Positions 1-10,360 of a stretch of 64,000 bases of DNA are shown in pieces. Position 1 is the stretch's first letter. The number at the start of each line of letters is the position of its first letter. Made by a program: the position numbers and the translations under genes. This DNA is from Ruminiclostridium sufflavum DSM 19573 (lineage in GTDB: Bacteria; Bacillota; Clostridia; Acetivibrionales; DSM-1351): NCBI RefSeq assembly GCF_003208175.1, contig NZ_QKMR01000011.1, positions 84,127 through 148,126 on the forward strand, written 5' to 3'. Below the pieces are notes generated by a model that was not told where the DNA came from, did not search any database, and was given only the letters and a program-made list of their open reading frames with translations.

Positions 1-1
1 C

Positions 2-778
2 TGCTCCAAATTCAGCAGAAAGGAAATAGATGCCTTGGCAGAGGTTGTCAAAACCTATAAGGCTAAAGGAATGGCATGGATATCAGTGGGAGCGGATAAT
101 GAAATTAAATCCTCCTTTGCAAAGTTTATGACAGAGGATGAAATGAAGGCACTGCTTGAAAGAGCAGGGGCAGAAGCAGGAGACCTGGTATGCTTTGTTG
201 CGGACAGAAGCAATGTTGTCTTTAATGCACTGGGCCAGCTCAGGCTTGAGGTTGCCCGCAGGCTTAACATATTAAATCCGGACGAGTTCAAATTCCTTTG
301 GGTAACAGAATTTCCGTTTTTTGAATATAGTGAAGAGGAACAAAGATATATGGCTATGCATCATCCTTTTACATGCCCTATGGACGAAGACCTTGAATTG
401 CTTGATACCGATCCCGGCAAGGTACGTGCGAAGGCATATGATATAGTATTGAACGGCGTGGAGCTGGGTGGAGGCAGTATAAGGATTCATATGCAGGAAT
501 TGCAGGCAAAGATGTTAAAATTGCTTGGATTTACCGAGGAGGATGCAAACAGAAAATTCGGCTTCCTGCTGAATGCGTTCAGGTACGGAACCCCACCCCA
601 TGGCGGAATGGCCTTTGGTCTGGACAGAATGCTTATGCTTATGGCGAAAACAGATAGCATCAGGGATGTAATAGCCTTTCCAAAGGTACAGAATTCATCG
701 TCTCCTATGGATAATGCACCTGACATTGTTGATGAGATTCAATTGGAAGAACTTCACATTAAAATAGCAGAGGAATAA
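2..778 (+). CDS. aspS: Aspartyl-tRNA synthetase, C-terminal part (cut by window edge)
   Basis: Class II aminoacyl-tRNA synthetase that charges tRNA with aspartate in the cytoplasm. The frame is open from base 2, so only about the last 258 of roughly 590 residues are present. The first ~70 residues look like the end of the GAD insertion domain typical of bacterial AspRS. The active-site core follows, with the stretch GVELGGGSIRIH and then FRYGTPPHGGMAFGLDR, which contains class II motif 3 and its ATP-binding arginine. The C-terminus is complete. The next gene starts 66 bases downstream on the same strand. A TTG at 35 could be mistaken for a start but lies inside the domain, so the gene begins outside the window. 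Confidence 0.95.
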   Translation, partial: CSKFSRKEIDALAEVVKTYKAKGMAWISVGADNEIKSSFAKFMTEDEMKALLERAGAEAGDLVCFVADRSNVVFNALGQLRLEVARRLNILNPDEFKFLWVTEFPFFEYSEEEQRYMAMHHPFTCPMDEDLELLDTDPGKVRAKAYDIVLNGVELGGGSIRIHMQELQAKMLKLLGFTEEDANRKFGFLLNAFRYGTPPHGGMAFGLDRMLMLMAKTDSIRDVIAFPKVQNSSSPMDNAPDIVDEIQLEELHIKIAEE

Positions 779-844
779 TGTGATATAATCATAAATATAG
801 ATATATAAATTTTTCTTTAAAATATAGCTGGGGATTAGGTAAAG

Positions 845-3800
845 ATGAAAAAGTGTTATCATGTGGGGTTAGATGTAGGTTCAACTACTGTAAAGATAGT
901 GGTAATTGACAATAATAATATTATTCTTTATTCAAAATATCAGAGGCATTATTCGGATATAAGAAAAACGATTTTTGAAGTGATGGATGAGACCTGCAGC
1001 CGTTTTTATCAGGACGAATGCACTGTCATGATAACGGGCTCAGGCGGGCTGTCGGTTTCCCAGTGGCTGCGTCTGGATTTTATTCAGGAGGTTATTGCAG
1101 GCTCGGAGGCTGTTCAGAAGCTTATTCCTAAAACTGATGTTGCCATAGAGCTGGGCGGAGAGGACGCAAAGATAACCTATTTCAAAGGCGGTCTTGAGCA
1201 AAGAATGAATGGTACCTGCGCAGGCGGTACGGGTTCATTTATTGATCAGATGGCATCTCTTCTGCAGACTGATGCAGCCGGGCTCAATGAGCTTGCAAAA
1301 GGCAGCAGGGTAATATATCCTATTGCTGCCAGATGCGGTGTGTTTGCCAAAACTGACATTCAGCCGTTATTGAATGAAGGAGCGGCAAAAGAGGATGTTG
1401 CCGCTTCGGTTTTTCAGTCTGTCGTAAATCAAACTATAAGCGGTTTGGCCTGCGGTAAGCCTATAAAGGGCAATATTGCATTTTTGGGAGGACCACTGCA
1501 TTTTCTGTCCGAGCTTAGAAAAAGATTTGAGATTACTTTGAAGCTTAAGCCGGAGGAAGTGATATTTCCTGAGAATTCCCAGATTTTTGTAGCAGTGGGA
1601 GCGGCACTTTCGTCTAAGGAAGGCAGAAGGATATCCTTTAAGGAATTGAAGGAAAAGCTGCCGGAGATTAATACTGTTTCTGTACACGAGGTTGAAAGGC
1701 TGAGGCCTTTGTTCAATAATCAGGAGGAGCTTGATGAGTTCAGGACAAGACATGCAAAAGCCTCTGTAAGGACAAAGTCTCTGTCTGACTACAAGGGCGA
1801 CTGCTTTTTTGGAATAGATGCAGGTTCAACAACCACAAAGGCAGTTTTAATAGACACGGAAGGGGAATTGCTCTATTCCTATTATGGAAGCAACCAAGGC
1901 AGTCCTTTAAATTCTTCAATAAAAATCCTTAAGGATATTTATTCAAAGCTGCCTCTTGATGCCAGAATAGTCAATTCTACTGTCACAGGCTACGGGGAAG
2001 GCTTGATAAAGGCTGCTCTCGGAATAGATATAGGTGAAATAGAAACAATAGCCCACTACAAGGCAGCCGATTTTTTCCTGCCGGGCGTAGATTTTATACT
2101 TGATATCGGCGGACAGGATATGAAATGCTTAAAAGTCAAGGACGGCATTATTGACAGTATAATGCTGAACGAAGCCTGTTCCTCAGGCTGCGGGTCTTTT
2201 ATCGAAACCTTTGCGAAATCCTTGAATTCAACTGTCGAGGAATTTGCAGCTCAGGCGTTGCTGGCTGAAAAGCCGGTTGACTTAGGCTCAAGATGTACTG
2301 TTTTCATGAATTCAAGAGTAAAGCAGGCTCAGAAGGAAGGGGCTCAGGTAGGGGATATTTCTGCCGGGCTGTCTTATTCTGTGGTTAAAAATGCACTGCT
2401 CAAGGTTATTAAAATTCGTGACCCTAAGGATATGGGTGATAAAATTATTGTACAGGGCGGTACCTTTTTAAATGATGCGGTTTTGAGAAGCTTTGAGCTT
2501 ATTTCCGAGAGAGATGCAATCAGGCCTGATATAGCCGGGCTGATGGGAGCTTTTGGAGCAGCGCTTATTGCAAAAGAGAGGTACGGAGGAAATAAGACTT
2601 CCCTTCTGACAAAAGAAAATATAGGTGACTTTGAATACAGCACCGAGCTGCAAAGATGTAAATTCTGCAATAACAGCTGCTTGCTCACTATAAATCATTT
2701 TAACGACGGCAGCAGGTTTGTTTCGGGCAACAGGTGTGAAAGAGGCGCGGGAATAGAAGTAAATGATGCTGATGTTCCCAATTTGTATGATTATAAGTAC
2801 AAGAGAATTGTCGGCTATAAGCAAAAAAATGATATTGAATATACGAGGGGAACAGTAGGGATTCCGCGTGTTTTAAACATGTATGAGAATTACCCCTTCT
2901 GGTTTACTTTCTTTGATGCGCTGAAATTCAGAGTTGAGCTTTCTCCCCGCTCTTCAAAAAAAATATACGAGCTGGGAATAGAAACTATGCCGTCCGAATC
3001 GGTCTGCTATCCTGCAAAGCTTGTTCACGGTCATATAATGAGTCTTATAAACAAAAAGGTAAACCTTATATTTTATCCGTGCATACCTTATGAAATGATA
3101 GAGGATGCAGGAGCGGACAATCATTATAATTGTCCGATAGTGACCTCGTATCCTGAGGTTATAAAAAACAACATGGATGTATTAAAGTCAAACAATATAA
3201 AATTCTTAAATCCATTCCTTCCTTATGATAACAGGGGAAAATTGAAAACAAGGCTATACGAGGTCTTTGGAAAGGAATTCAATGTATCGCGCTCTGAAAT
3301 AGACGAGGCAGTTGATAAGGCGTGGACTGAAGATGAAAACGTAAAAAACGATATTCGGAAAAAGGGAGAGGAAGCATTAAAGTATCTCAGAGAACAGGGA
3401 AAAAAAGGGATTGTATTGGCTGGAAGGCCTTACCATATTGACCCCGAAATTAATCATGGAATTCCTCAGATAATAACTACTCATGGTTTTGCGGTGCTGA
3501 CAGAGGATTCTGTGGCACATCTGGGAATTACGGAGCGGCCTCTCAGAGTTGTTGACCAGTGGAAATACCATACACGGCTGTATGCTGCCGCAAATGTAGT
3601 CAATGAATATCCGGAGCTTGAAATGATACAGTTAAATTCCTTCGGCTGCGGCTTAGATGCCGTTACTACGGATCAGGTTCAGGAAATACTGAAAGCAAAT
3701 GACAATATATATACAGTTCTGAAAATTGATGAAGTAAATAACTTAGGCGCCGCAAGAATCAGAATCAGATCTCTGGTTGCGGCAATTGAGGAAAGAGACA

Positions 3801-5131
3801 GGAAGGAGGCAAAGCATCAGAAGAAGCACAGCCGGTTTGAAAAAACAGTATTTACACAAGAGATGAAACAAAGGCATACTATACTTGCACCGCAGATGTC
3901 TCCGATACATTTTCAGTTTCTTGAGCCTGCCTTCAAAACAGCGGGGTATAATGTTGAGGTTTTGCCGAAGGCTGATTCGGCTGCCGTTGAGGATGGGCTC
4001 AAGTATGTTAATAATGATGCCTGTTATCCTTCTATTATTGTTGTAGGTCAGATAATACATGCATTAAAATCCGGAAAATACGACTTGAATAATACTACCG
4101 TCTTAATTACTCAGACAGGAGGGGGCTGCCGTGCAACAAATTACATCGGATTTCTGAGGAAGGCATTAGTGGATGCCGGTATGCAGCAGGTTCCCGTTTT
4201 ATCCCTTAATGCATCCGGAATGGAAAGCCAGCCTGGCTTTAAAATATCTATGAAGCTTGTAGATCTGGCATTTAAGGCTCTTGTATACGGAGACTTGCTT
4301 ATGAGAGTGCTGTACAGGGTAAGGCCGTATGAAAAGGTCCCCGGTTCGGCTAATGTACTCTATGGCAAGTGGGTTCAGGTATGCAAGGCTTCTATTTCTG
4401 AAAACAGAAGGGGCAGCTTCAAAAAGAATATTAAGAATATAATAAAGGAATTTGATGAGCTTGAACTGAACGATGCCGTTAAGCCCAGAGTAGGCTTGGT
4501 TGGTGAGATACTGGTAAAATTTCATCCTGATGCCAATAATGGCGTTGTGGATGTGATAGAGGCTGAAGGAGCAGAGGCCGTAATGCCTGATTTAATTGAC
4601 TTCTTCCTGTATTGTGCATATGATGCAAACTTTAAATATAAAAATTTATCGGGAACCTTAAAAAATCTTATAATAAATAATTTTGTTATTGCTGCTATAG
4701 AGTGGTACAGACGTTATTTAAAAAAATATCTGCGCAGAAGTAAGAGATTTGAAGCTCCAAGCTCTATATACCATCTGGCCGGCTGTGCATCCGAAATACT
4801 GTCTCTTGGAAATCAGACGGGAGAGGGCTGGTTTCTGACAGCGGAAATGATTGAGCTTATAAAGAGCGGTGCGGGGAATATTGTTTGTATGCAGCCTTTT
4901 GCCTGCCTGCCGAATCATGTTACCGGCAAGGGGATGATAAAGGAGCTTCGCAGAAGGTATCCGGAATCAAATATAGTTGCGGTTGATTATGATCCGGGTG
5001 CAAGCGAGGTTAATCAGCTGAACAGGATTAAGCTGATGCTGTCTGTTGCCTTTAAGAACATGAAGGGTGATAGTGATAGGGCAAAGGAAGAAACGGCTGA
5101 GCTGAAAAATAAGGAAAAGCAGGCAGAATAA
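845..5131 (+). CDS. Giant 2-hydroxyacyl-CoA dehydratase activase-like protein (BadF/BcrA ATPase family, double activase plus DUF2229)
   Basis: A 1428-residue cytoplasmic protein. Two ASKHA-type ATPase domains sit in tandem (about residues 1-270 and 320-590). Each has a [16 protein letters not shown] phosphate-binding loop and the paired cysteines that in HgdC-type activases hold a [4Fe-4S] cluster at the dimer interface: C125 (TCAGGTGSF) and C164 (RCGVF) in the first, C445/C449 (ACSSGCGSF) and C484 (RCTVF) in the second. The remaining ~800 residues resemble the DUF2229/HgdB-like dehydratase subunit region, with several conserved cysteines (for example ESVCYPAK and NDACYPS). Such proteins are widespread in anaerobes and are annotated as CoA-substrate-specific activases. 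The true substrate is not known, and ATP-driven low-potential electron transfer is inferred. Start is ATG with a weak site (GGGGATTAGG) upstream. Confidence 0.88.
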   Translation: MKKCYHVGLDVGSTTVKIVVIDNNNIILYSKYQRHYSDIRKTIFEVMDETCSRFYQDECTVMITGSGGLSVSQWLRLDFIQEVIAGSEAVQKLIPKTDVAIELGGEDAKITYFKGGLEQRMNGTCAGGTGSFIDQMASLLQTDAAGLNELAKGSRVIYPIAARCGVFAKTDIQPLLNEGAAKEDVAASVFQSVVNQTISGLACGKPIKGNIAFLGGPLHFLSELRKRFEITLKLKPEEVIFPENSQIFVAVGAALSSKEGRRISFKELKEKLPEINTVSVHEVERLRPLFNNQEELDEFRTRHAKASVRTKSLSDYKGDCFFGIDAGSTTTKAVLIDTEGELLYSYYGSNQGSPLNSSIKILKDIYSKLPLDARIVNSTVTGYGEGLIKAALGIDIGEIETIAHYKAADFFLPGVDFILDIGGQDMKCLKVKDGIIDSIMLNEACSSGCGSFIETFAKSLNSTVEEFAAQALLAEKPVDLGSRCTVFMNSRVKQAQKEGAQVGDISAGLSYSVVKNALLKVIKIRDPKDMGDKIIVQGGTFLNDAVLRSFELISERDAIRPDIAGLMGAFGAALIAKERYGGNKTSLLTKENIGDFEYSTELQRCKFCNNSCLLTINHFNDGSRFVSGNRCERGAGIEVNDADVPNLYDYKYKRIVGYKQKNDIEYTRGTVGIPRVLNMYENYPFWFTFFDALKFRVELSPRSSKKIYELGIETMPSESVCYPAKLVHGHIMSLINKKVNLIFYPCIPYEMIEDAGADNHYNCPIVTSYPEVIKNNMDVLKSNNIKFLNPFLPYDNRGKLKTRLYEVFGKEFNVSRSEIDEAVDKAWTEDENVKNDIRKKGEEALKYLREQGKKGIVLAGRPYHIDPEINHGIPQIITTHGFAVLTEDSVAHLGITERPLRVVDQWKYHTRLYAAANVVNEYPELEMIQLNSFGCGLDAVTTDQVQEILKANDNIYTVLKIDEVNNLGAARIRIRSLVAAIEERDRKEAKHQKKHSRFEKTVFTQEMKQRHTILAPQMSPIHFQFLEPAFKTAGYNVEVLPKADSAAVEDGLKYVNNDACYPSIIVVGQIIHALKSGKYDLNNTTVLITQTGGGCRATNYIGFLRKALVDAGMQQVPVLSLNASGMESQPGFKISMKLVDLAFKALVYGDLLMRVLYRVRPYEKVPGSANVLYGKWVQVCKASISENRRGSFKKNIKNIIKEFDELELNDAVKPRVGLVGEILVKFHPDANNGVVDVIEAEGAEAVMPDLIDFFLYCAYDANFKYKNLSGTLKNLIINNFVIAAIEWYRRYLKKYLRRSKRFEAPSSIYHLAGCASEILSLGNQTGEGWFLTAEMIELIKSGAGNIVCMQPFACLPNHVTGKGMIKELRRRYPESNIVAVDYDPGASEVNQLNRIKLMLSVAFKNMKGDSDRAKEETAELKNKEKQAE

Positions 5132-5153
5132 GGATTTGACCGGAAAAAACAGC

Positions 5154-5203
5154 AATTTAATTAATGGCAGCTGCTTTTATCAAGCGCTGCCATTAATTAA
5201 ATT
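5154..5203. terminator. Bidirectional hairpin between convergent genes
   Basis: A perfect 18-bp inverted repeat. The left arm is 5154-5171 (AATTTAATTAATGGCAGC) and the right arm 5186-5203, with a 14-base loop. The A/T-rich base of the stem can act as the T-run in both directions. It separates the activase gene from the convergent histidine kinase gene. Confidence 0.8.
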
Positions 5204-5205
5204 TA

Positions 5206-5227
5206 CTAAAGTCAATTACTATCGGCC
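5206..5227. repeat. Dispersed palindromic element, copy A (left end only)
   Basis: CTAAAGTCAATTAC followed by TATCGGCC, an exact match to the left end of the long copy at 21043-21180. It lies just after the terminator hairpin and about 30 bases from the stop of the minus-strand kinase gene. The right end is missing or unrecognisable. Confidence 0.7.
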
Positions 5228-5254
5228 TATGCAATCGGTTTTTTAACAGACAGT

Positions 5255-7606
5255 TTAATCAGGACCGGTTCCAGGCAGCTCAATCACTGCCTTGAACAAA
5301 TCTCCGTCTATTTCAATATGGAAGCTTCCGCCCTGAAGCTCGGTCAGGCTTTTAGCGATTGACAGCCCCAAGCCGGAGCCTTCGCTGTTACGGGAGGCAT
5401 CTCCTCTTTTAAATCTTTCCATCAGCTCATCTTCATTGATATTCAGCTCATAAGCGGATATGTTTTTTATGGTTATTCCCGCTTTTTCAGACGAGGAAAA
5501 GGCATCGATATATACTCTTGAATTTGGCAGAGCGTATTTAAAAACATTTGAAATCAGATTTTCTATTACTCTCCAAAGCAGCTTTCCATCCGCAATTGCA
5601 AAAAGCTTGGATGCGGGCAGGTTTATTCTGAAGCTGAGGCCGGAGGACTCAATCTTGTCGGATAGCTCTCCGAGACCTTGATTTATCAAGGATACTAAGT
5701 CTAATTTTTCTGGATTTACTGCTATACTGCCGCTGCTGGCTTTTGCAGCTTCAAACAGGTCTTCGGTCAAGGATTTAAGCCGCTGGGACTTATTATCTAT
5801 TATATCCAGATATTTTTCGGCATTTTCAGATTGAAGCCCCTCTTTTTTCAACAGATCCACGTAGGTTATAATCGAAGTCAAGGGTGTCTTCAAATCATGC
5901 GATACATTCGTAATCAGCTCTGCCTTCATTCGCTCTGATTTTACCTGACTGCTTACGGCGGCCTTTAAACCGTCTGCAATTCCGTTTATGGTAGAGGACA
6001 GCTGCTTGAATTCAGGAATTCCTTCCTCAGGTATATTATATGACAGCTCTCCGGAACGGATTTTTTCTGCTCCGCTGTGAATATCCTTAAAGACTTTGAA
6101 ATTTTTAAGCAAAAGGTAAACAGCCGCAAGATTAATTCCTATAATTCCGGTAAAGCCGATAAAAGCACCTGCATAGCCTGTGAGGAACAAAAGAATGCTT
6201 ATTACCGTCAGCAGGGCATATGCGCCGAAAGCAAATATAAGCCTCATGGCAGGCGGGCTCGTATCATATACGGAGCTGATTTTTGCGGAAATGGAGGAAT
6301 AGCTTCTTCTTGATTTTGAAATGCACCATACAGTAATTTTATAAAGCAAGGTATGCTTTATAACCTCATGCCTTTTAATTCTTTTTGAGAGCATTGTTAC
6401 AAATAAAATACCTATAAGTGTCCCAACGGAGACTAATGCGGCAAAGCCTGCAAATAAAAGAATTTTATTAAAGTAAGTATTTCCGGCTATAAAGTTCATG
6501 TAAAAATAAGCAGTCTGAACAACGAAGAGTATTATGGCTGCCGCTGAAATAGCTAAAGCTGCGTCAAGATGAATATGATCCGCGAAAATTAAATGAACCC
6601 CATCCCTTTCAACACGTCTTCCAGAGGCATATATAAGATAAATCAAGCTAATAAGGAAAGCAAGAAAGCCTGCTGCCGCTGATGTCATTCCGATACGTCC
6701 TTCTTTGAAGCTTGTATTATATGCGGACAATTCCGAATCAAACCTTGTCTGGCTCATGCCAATGTAAACCACAGCATTTTGAGGAAAGGTGGAAGTATCA
6801 TAATAGTAATTAATGGGATATACCTTTGCAATACTATCAGGAGTAAGCTTAATGTATGATACCAGCTGTTTATAGAAGGCTTCGGCAGATTCTGAGGAGT
6901 AGTCACGAATATTGCTGTAAGTAACCTTGCCATTTTCAACAACTGTATAATATATCCCGTTCAGCCTTTTAAGGCTTGCCGCTTCTTCATAATACTCAGA
7001 TATCCTTTCGTCTATATAGTTTGTCTTTATATTTTTTATAGCCTCGTCGTATTTTTTTATTGCATCCTGAATTTCTTTTTCTCTTTCCTGAACAAGAGTG
7101 GCAAGTAATTTGTTATCCTCACTCGACTGTGTGTTTGCTTCGGCGGTATCCGGATAATTCTCCTGCGCTTGGGAGGCGTCATATGAATGAGTTATATACG
7201 GATTGCCTGCGCCGGTAACATATGATGAGTCCGCAGCATCTGTATTGCTGCTGTGCTGCTGTATCAGGCTGTTATACTTATTGTTGATTTCTGCTATTTC
7301 ATTTTCTCTGTCATAAATAATCTGATTCTTTTTATTTAGGATATAATTTTCATCAGGAATATTATTAGCTTTTATATATTCTTCGCTTCTATAATTAAAG
7401 GCTACCTTTGATACCTGCCAGTAAGCAGCCCCTAATGTTTTTTTTAGTTCATTGCTTTCCTTAAAATCGGCATTTTGCAGCACAACCTCAAAATGAGGAG
7501 CTTTTGTAATACCATATGCAACAGCAACCATTCCTGCCACGCACAATACTATGGCAAGAAATTTAAACCATACGGAATATCTATATTTTTTCAATTTTGT
7601 ATCCAA
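5255..7606 (-). CDS. Sensor histidine kinase, OmpR-partner type, multi-spanning
   Basis: A 783-residue membrane sensor kinase. One transmembrane segment near residues 12-32 is followed by a ~270-residue extracytoplasmic region rich in charged coiled-coil sequence, then several further membrane segments (about 306-327, 349-372, 383-407 and two between 449 and 500). A HAMP-like linker, a HisKA domain with H570 in NVSHDLKTPL, and a HATPase domain (N-box NLISNVFKYA, G-box GSGLGLSI) follow. The start overlaps the end of the upstream response regulator gene by 26 bases, so the two are translationally coupled. The ligand is unknown. The extra membrane segments between the sensor and the HAMP region are more than the usual two of this class. 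Confidence 0.9.
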   Translation of the reverse strand: MDTKLKKYRYSVWFKFLAIVLCVAGMVAVAYGITKAPHFEVVLQNADFKESNELKKTLGAAYWQVSKVAFNYRSEEYIKANNIPDENYILNKKNQIIYDRENEIAEINNKYNSLIQQHSSNTDAADSSYVTGAGNPYITHSYDASQAQENYPDTAEANTQSSEDNKLLATLVQEREKEIQDAIKKYDEAIKNIKTNYIDERISEYYEEAASLKRLNGIYYTVVENGKVTYSNIRDYSSESAEAFYKQLVSYIKLTPDSIAKVYPINYYYDTSTFPQNAVVYIGMSQTRFDSELSAYNTSFKEGRIGMTSAAAGFLAFLISLIYLIYASGRRVERDGVHLIFADHIHLDAALAISAAAIILFVVQTAYFYMNFIAGNTYFNKILLFAGFAALVSVGTLIGILFVTMLSKRIKRHEVIKHTLLYKITVWCISKSRRSYSSISAKISSVYDTSPPAMRLIFAFGAYALLTVISILLFLTGYAGAFIGFTGIIGINLAAVYLLLKNFKVFKDIHSGAEKIRSGELSYNIPEEGIPEFKQLSSTINGIADGLKAAVSSQVKSERMKAELITNVSHDLKTPLTSIITYVDLLKKEGLQSENAEKYLDIIDNKSQRLKSLTEDLFEAAKASSGSIAVNPEKLDLVSLINQGLGELSDKIESSGLSFRINLPASKLFAIADGKLLWRVIENLISNVFKYALPNSRVYIDAFSSSEKAGITIKNISAYELNINEDELMERFKRGDASRNSEGSGLGLSIAKSLTELQGGSFHIEIDGDLFKAVIELPGTGPD

Positions 7607-8267
7607 TACCCCACACCACCCTTAAATATTTTGGCTCCTTCGGATTTATTTCTATTTTTTCTCTAATTCTTCTGATATGTACAGCTACGGTATTTTCCGC
7701 GGAAAAGCTTTGCTCATTCCAGATATGCTCATAAATCTGGTCAATTGAAAATACCTTTCCGGCATTTTCACCCAAGAGCTTAAGAATTTTGTATTCGGCA
7801 GGTGTCAGCTTGACAGGCTCACCGTCAACCTTAACTTCTTTAGAGTTATCATCAATAATGAGACTGCCGGTTTTAAAAATTCCTGTCTGTGGAACAAAGC
7901 TGCCCAAGGCTAAATATCTTCTTAGCAGCGATTTTACACGGGCTAACAGCTCTAATGGATTGAAGGGCTTTGTAACATAATCGTCAGCTCCCAGATTCAG
8001 TCCTATTATTTTATCTGTGTCCTCGGATTTTGCGCTGAGCATAAGAATGGGAATGTTATATTTTTCCCGGATTTTTGTTGTGACCCTTATTCCATCCATT
8101 ACAGGCATCATTATATCTATAATAAGCAGTTGGATTTCCTTTTCTTCGAAAACCGACAAGGCTTCGGCTCCGTTATACGCTTTATAAACCGTATAACCTT
8201 CATTTCTGAGGTATATCTCAATAGCATCCACAATATCTTTTTCATCATCACAAACAAGAATATTCAT
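7581..8267 (-). CDS. Response regulator, OmpR/PhoB family
   Basis: A 228-residue DNA-binding response regulator. The receiver domain (residues 1-120) has the acidic pair in VCDDEKD, the phospho-acceptor D51 in LLIIDIMMPVMDG and the conserved lysine in VTKPFNP. A winged-helix domain (about 130-226) ends in the usual VWGIGYK motif. It is first in the operon, and its 3' end overlaps the kinase start, so it is the cognate partner of the kinase at 5255-7606. An AGGAGG-like site (AGGAGGTCG) lies just before the ATG. The target genes cannot be told from the window. Confidence 0.93.
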   Translation of the reverse strand: MNILVCDDEKDIVDAIEIYLRNEGYTVYKAYNGAEALSVFEEKEIQLLIIDIMMPVMDGIRVTTKIREKYNIPILMLSAKSEDTDKIIGLNLGADDYVTKPFNPLELLARVKSLLRRYLALGSFVPQTGIFKTGSLIIDDNSKEVKVDGEPVKLTPAEYKILKLLGENAGKVFSIDQIYEHIWNEQSFSAENTVAVHIRRIREKIEINPKEPKYLRVVWGIGYKIEKI

Positions 8268-8614
8268 TAAACGACCTCCTATGCCGGATCTGACACAAAA
8301 TTACCAGTGAATCCGCACGATAAATCTATCAGCCTGAATTTGCTGAGTTCCCTAAATGTTCAACAAACATTATATCACATCCTTTTTTATTTAATTTTTA
8401 TGCCACCTGTAATCCCGGAAATTATTAGCACATGGGTAGATAATATCAATTGAATCTTACGAAATAACAAATATAATTCTTAAGATTTTCTTAATTTTGA
8501 AACAGCCATAAAAAGTCAACGGTTCAAGCCTTGGACGGCACTGGTACAAATGCTGAATCAGGGTTATAATTAGGTATATTTATATTTGCTGTGATATTGG
8601 AGAGAAAATTAATA
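8268..8614. other. Divergent intergenic region
   Basis: About 350 AT-rich bases between the minus-strand response regulator and the plus-strand glycerate kinase. It must hold promoters in both directions. A TATAAT-like hexamer (8565-8570) lies 50 bases before the glycerate kinase start, but no good -35 box is seen. It also holds a fragment of the dispersed repeat (8511-8540). No gene is evident. Confidence 0.6.
8511..8540. repeat. Dispersed palindromic element, fragment J
   Basis: AAAGTCAACGGTTCAAGCCTT matches the GGCTTGAAC end of the element in inverted orientation, with three bases (ATT) deleted from the terminal repeat. The rest of the element is not recognisable. Confidence 0.5.
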
Positions 8615-9760
8615 ATGAGAAAAATATTGCTTATACCTGATTCCTTTAAGGGTACAATGTCTTCCGGTGAAATATGTAGGGTTATGAAAGAGGCTGTTCA
8701 TGAATATTTTCCGTTTGCCGAGATAGTAAGCATTCCTGTGGCCGATGGCGGAGAGGGAAGTGTGGATGCTTTTCTGTCTGCCGCAGGAGGCGAAAAGGTT
8801 ATACTTAATGTTAAGGGGCCTTATTTTAAAGAGGCTTCAAGCTTTTACGGCATTCTGCCGGACAAGACGGCAATTATCGAAATGGCTGCCGCGGCAGGGC
8901 TTCCGATGGTGGGAGACAGCAAGCATGTGGAAAAGGCCACTACCTTTGGCGTTGGACAGCTTATTGCTCATGCGGCGCAAGCAGGATGCAAAAGAATAAT
9001 AGTAGGACTTGGAGGAAGCTGTACCAATGACGGAGGTACTGGAGCCGCCTGCGCACTTGGAGTCAGCTTCAGAGACAGCTTAGGCAAAGCTTTTGTACCG
9101 GTTGGAGAAACAATGGGACAGATTGCCGCCATTGATGTAAGCAGGCTTAATCCTGCTTTGGACGGAATAGAGATAATTACTATGTGTGATATAGACAATC
9201 CCTTCTGCGGCCCGCAGGGAGCAGCGGCTGTTTTTGCCCCCCAGAAGGGCGCAAGCGAAGCTGTTGTAAAAATGCTTGATGAAAATCTTATGCATTTGGC
9301 TGAGATTATTAAAAGAGATACAGGGAAAGATATTAGGGACATTGCGGGCGCAGGTGCGGCAGGAGGCATGGGCGGAGGCATGGCGGCATTTTTGAACAGC
9401 AGGCTTCAAATGGGTATTGAAACTGTGCTGGATACTGTAAAGTTTGATTCAATGCTTGAGGGAGCGGATTTGGTAATTTCCGGCGAAGGCAGAATAGACT
9501 CTCAGTCACTTCGGGGCAAGGTTGTAATAGGTGTTGCACGCAGAGCAAAGAAAGCCGGAATACCTCTTATTGCAATAGTCGGTGATATTGGAGAGGATAT
9601 TGAAGGAGCATATGCAGAAGGAGTATGTGCTGTTTTCAGCATAAATCGTGTGGCTGTACCCTTCTATAAAGCAAAACAGCGATGCAGAAGGGATTTAGCG
9701 CTTACGATGGATAATCTGATGAGATTCTTATCCGTTACAGGATTAAAAAAGAAATTATAA
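8615..9760 (+). CDS. glxK: Glycerate kinase (type 1, GlxK/GarK family)
   Basis: Phosphorylates D-glycerate with ATP, feeding lower glycolysis. The protein has 381 residues and the typical N-terminus MRKILLIPDSFKGTMSS, the ADGGEG motif near residue 45, the glycine-rich GLGGSCTNDGGTGAA around residues 130-145, and GAGAAGGMGGG near 250. The frame is open further upstream from a GTG at 8591. The ATG at 8615 is preferred because GGAGAG (8599-8604) is well spaced before it and family members begin here. It is a single-gene unit between divergent and convergent neighbours. Whether it makes 2- or 3-phosphoglycerate cannot be decided from sequence alone. Confidence 0.92.
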   Translation: MRKILLIPDSFKGTMSSGEICRVMKEAVHEYFPFAEIVSIPVADGGEGSVDAFLSAAGGEKVILNVKGPYFKEASSFYGILPDKTAIIEMAAAAGLPMVGDSKHVEKATTFGVGQLIAHAAQAGCKRIIVGLGGSCTNDGGTGAACALGVSFRDSLGKAFVPVGETMGQIAAIDVSRLNPALDGIEIITMCDIDNPFCGPQGAAAVFAPQKGASEAVVKMLDENLMHLAEIIKRDTGKDIRDIAGAGAAGGMGGGMAAFLNSRLQMGIETVLDTVKFDSMLEGADLVISGEGRIDSQSLRGKVVIGVARRAKKAGIPLIAIVGDIGEDIEGAYAEGVCAVFSINRVAVPFYKAKQRCRRDLALTMDNLMRFLSVTGLKKKL

Positions 9761-9782
9761 AAATATAAGATATGCTGTAACA

Positions 9783-9812
9783 AAAACAAAGGCATCCTGC
9801 AGCCTCGTTTTC
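9783..9812. terminator. Probable hairpin terminator after glycerate kinase
   Basis: An imperfect stem pairs AAAAC..AGGC with GCCT..GTTTT, followed by CTTTT. It lies between the convergent glycerate kinase and zinc-ribbon genes. Confidence 0.45.
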
Positions 9813-9868
9813 TTTTAAATTTTTGAAAACATTAGTGGCAGGTACGAACATGGCAAAAACATTTAAAA

Positions 9869-10066
9869 TTATGTATAATCATACTTTAAAAAATTGTAAA
9901 TTGAATCATTATTTTTGACGTGGATAACCGAGTTTCCTTTTAGAATAAGCCGGTGTCCGCAGCTTTCACATCTGAAGGTAAGGTTATTCAGCTTTTCAAC
10001 TTCTTCTTTTGGAAGATTTAACAGTACGCTGTTGCAAATGCAGCATTTGATGGTGTAAAATTTCAA
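9869..10066 (-). CDS. Small zinc-ribbon-like protein
   Basis: A 65-residue protein with two CxxC-type knuckles, CCIC near residues 8-11 and CESC near residues 34-37, spaced as in a minimal zinc ribbon. No other domain, signal peptide or membrane segment is seen. The start codon is TTG, preceded by AAAGGA. It stands alone between glycerate kinase and spoIIP. The two cysteine pairs and the ribosome site support a real gene. The function is unknown. Confidence 0.6.
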   Translation of the reverse strand: MKFYTIKCCICNSVLLNLPKEEVEKLNNLTFRCESCGHRLILKGNSVIHVKNNDSIYNFLKYDYT

Positions 10067-10360
10067 TTCCTTTTGTCCCCCGTTTCTGAAATGAGAATAT
10101 TTAATAAATATTAATACAGCTCTGTTTTTATCTTTTCGAAAAAAACAGTTACTGAACTATTTTACATTATTTCCCAAAAATAATGTTGATTTTTAATTTG
10201 TACAAGCCGGTTATATTTTTCAGGGTATCAGAATATATTTATTTAGAATACTTAGTCGGATATAGGGAAGCTTGGATTAAAAAGCTTTAAAAAAACATGA
10301 TTATACTAACCTTGCAATAATTTTATTTTTATTAATGCCGGAATCGGCGCGGAGGTCATA

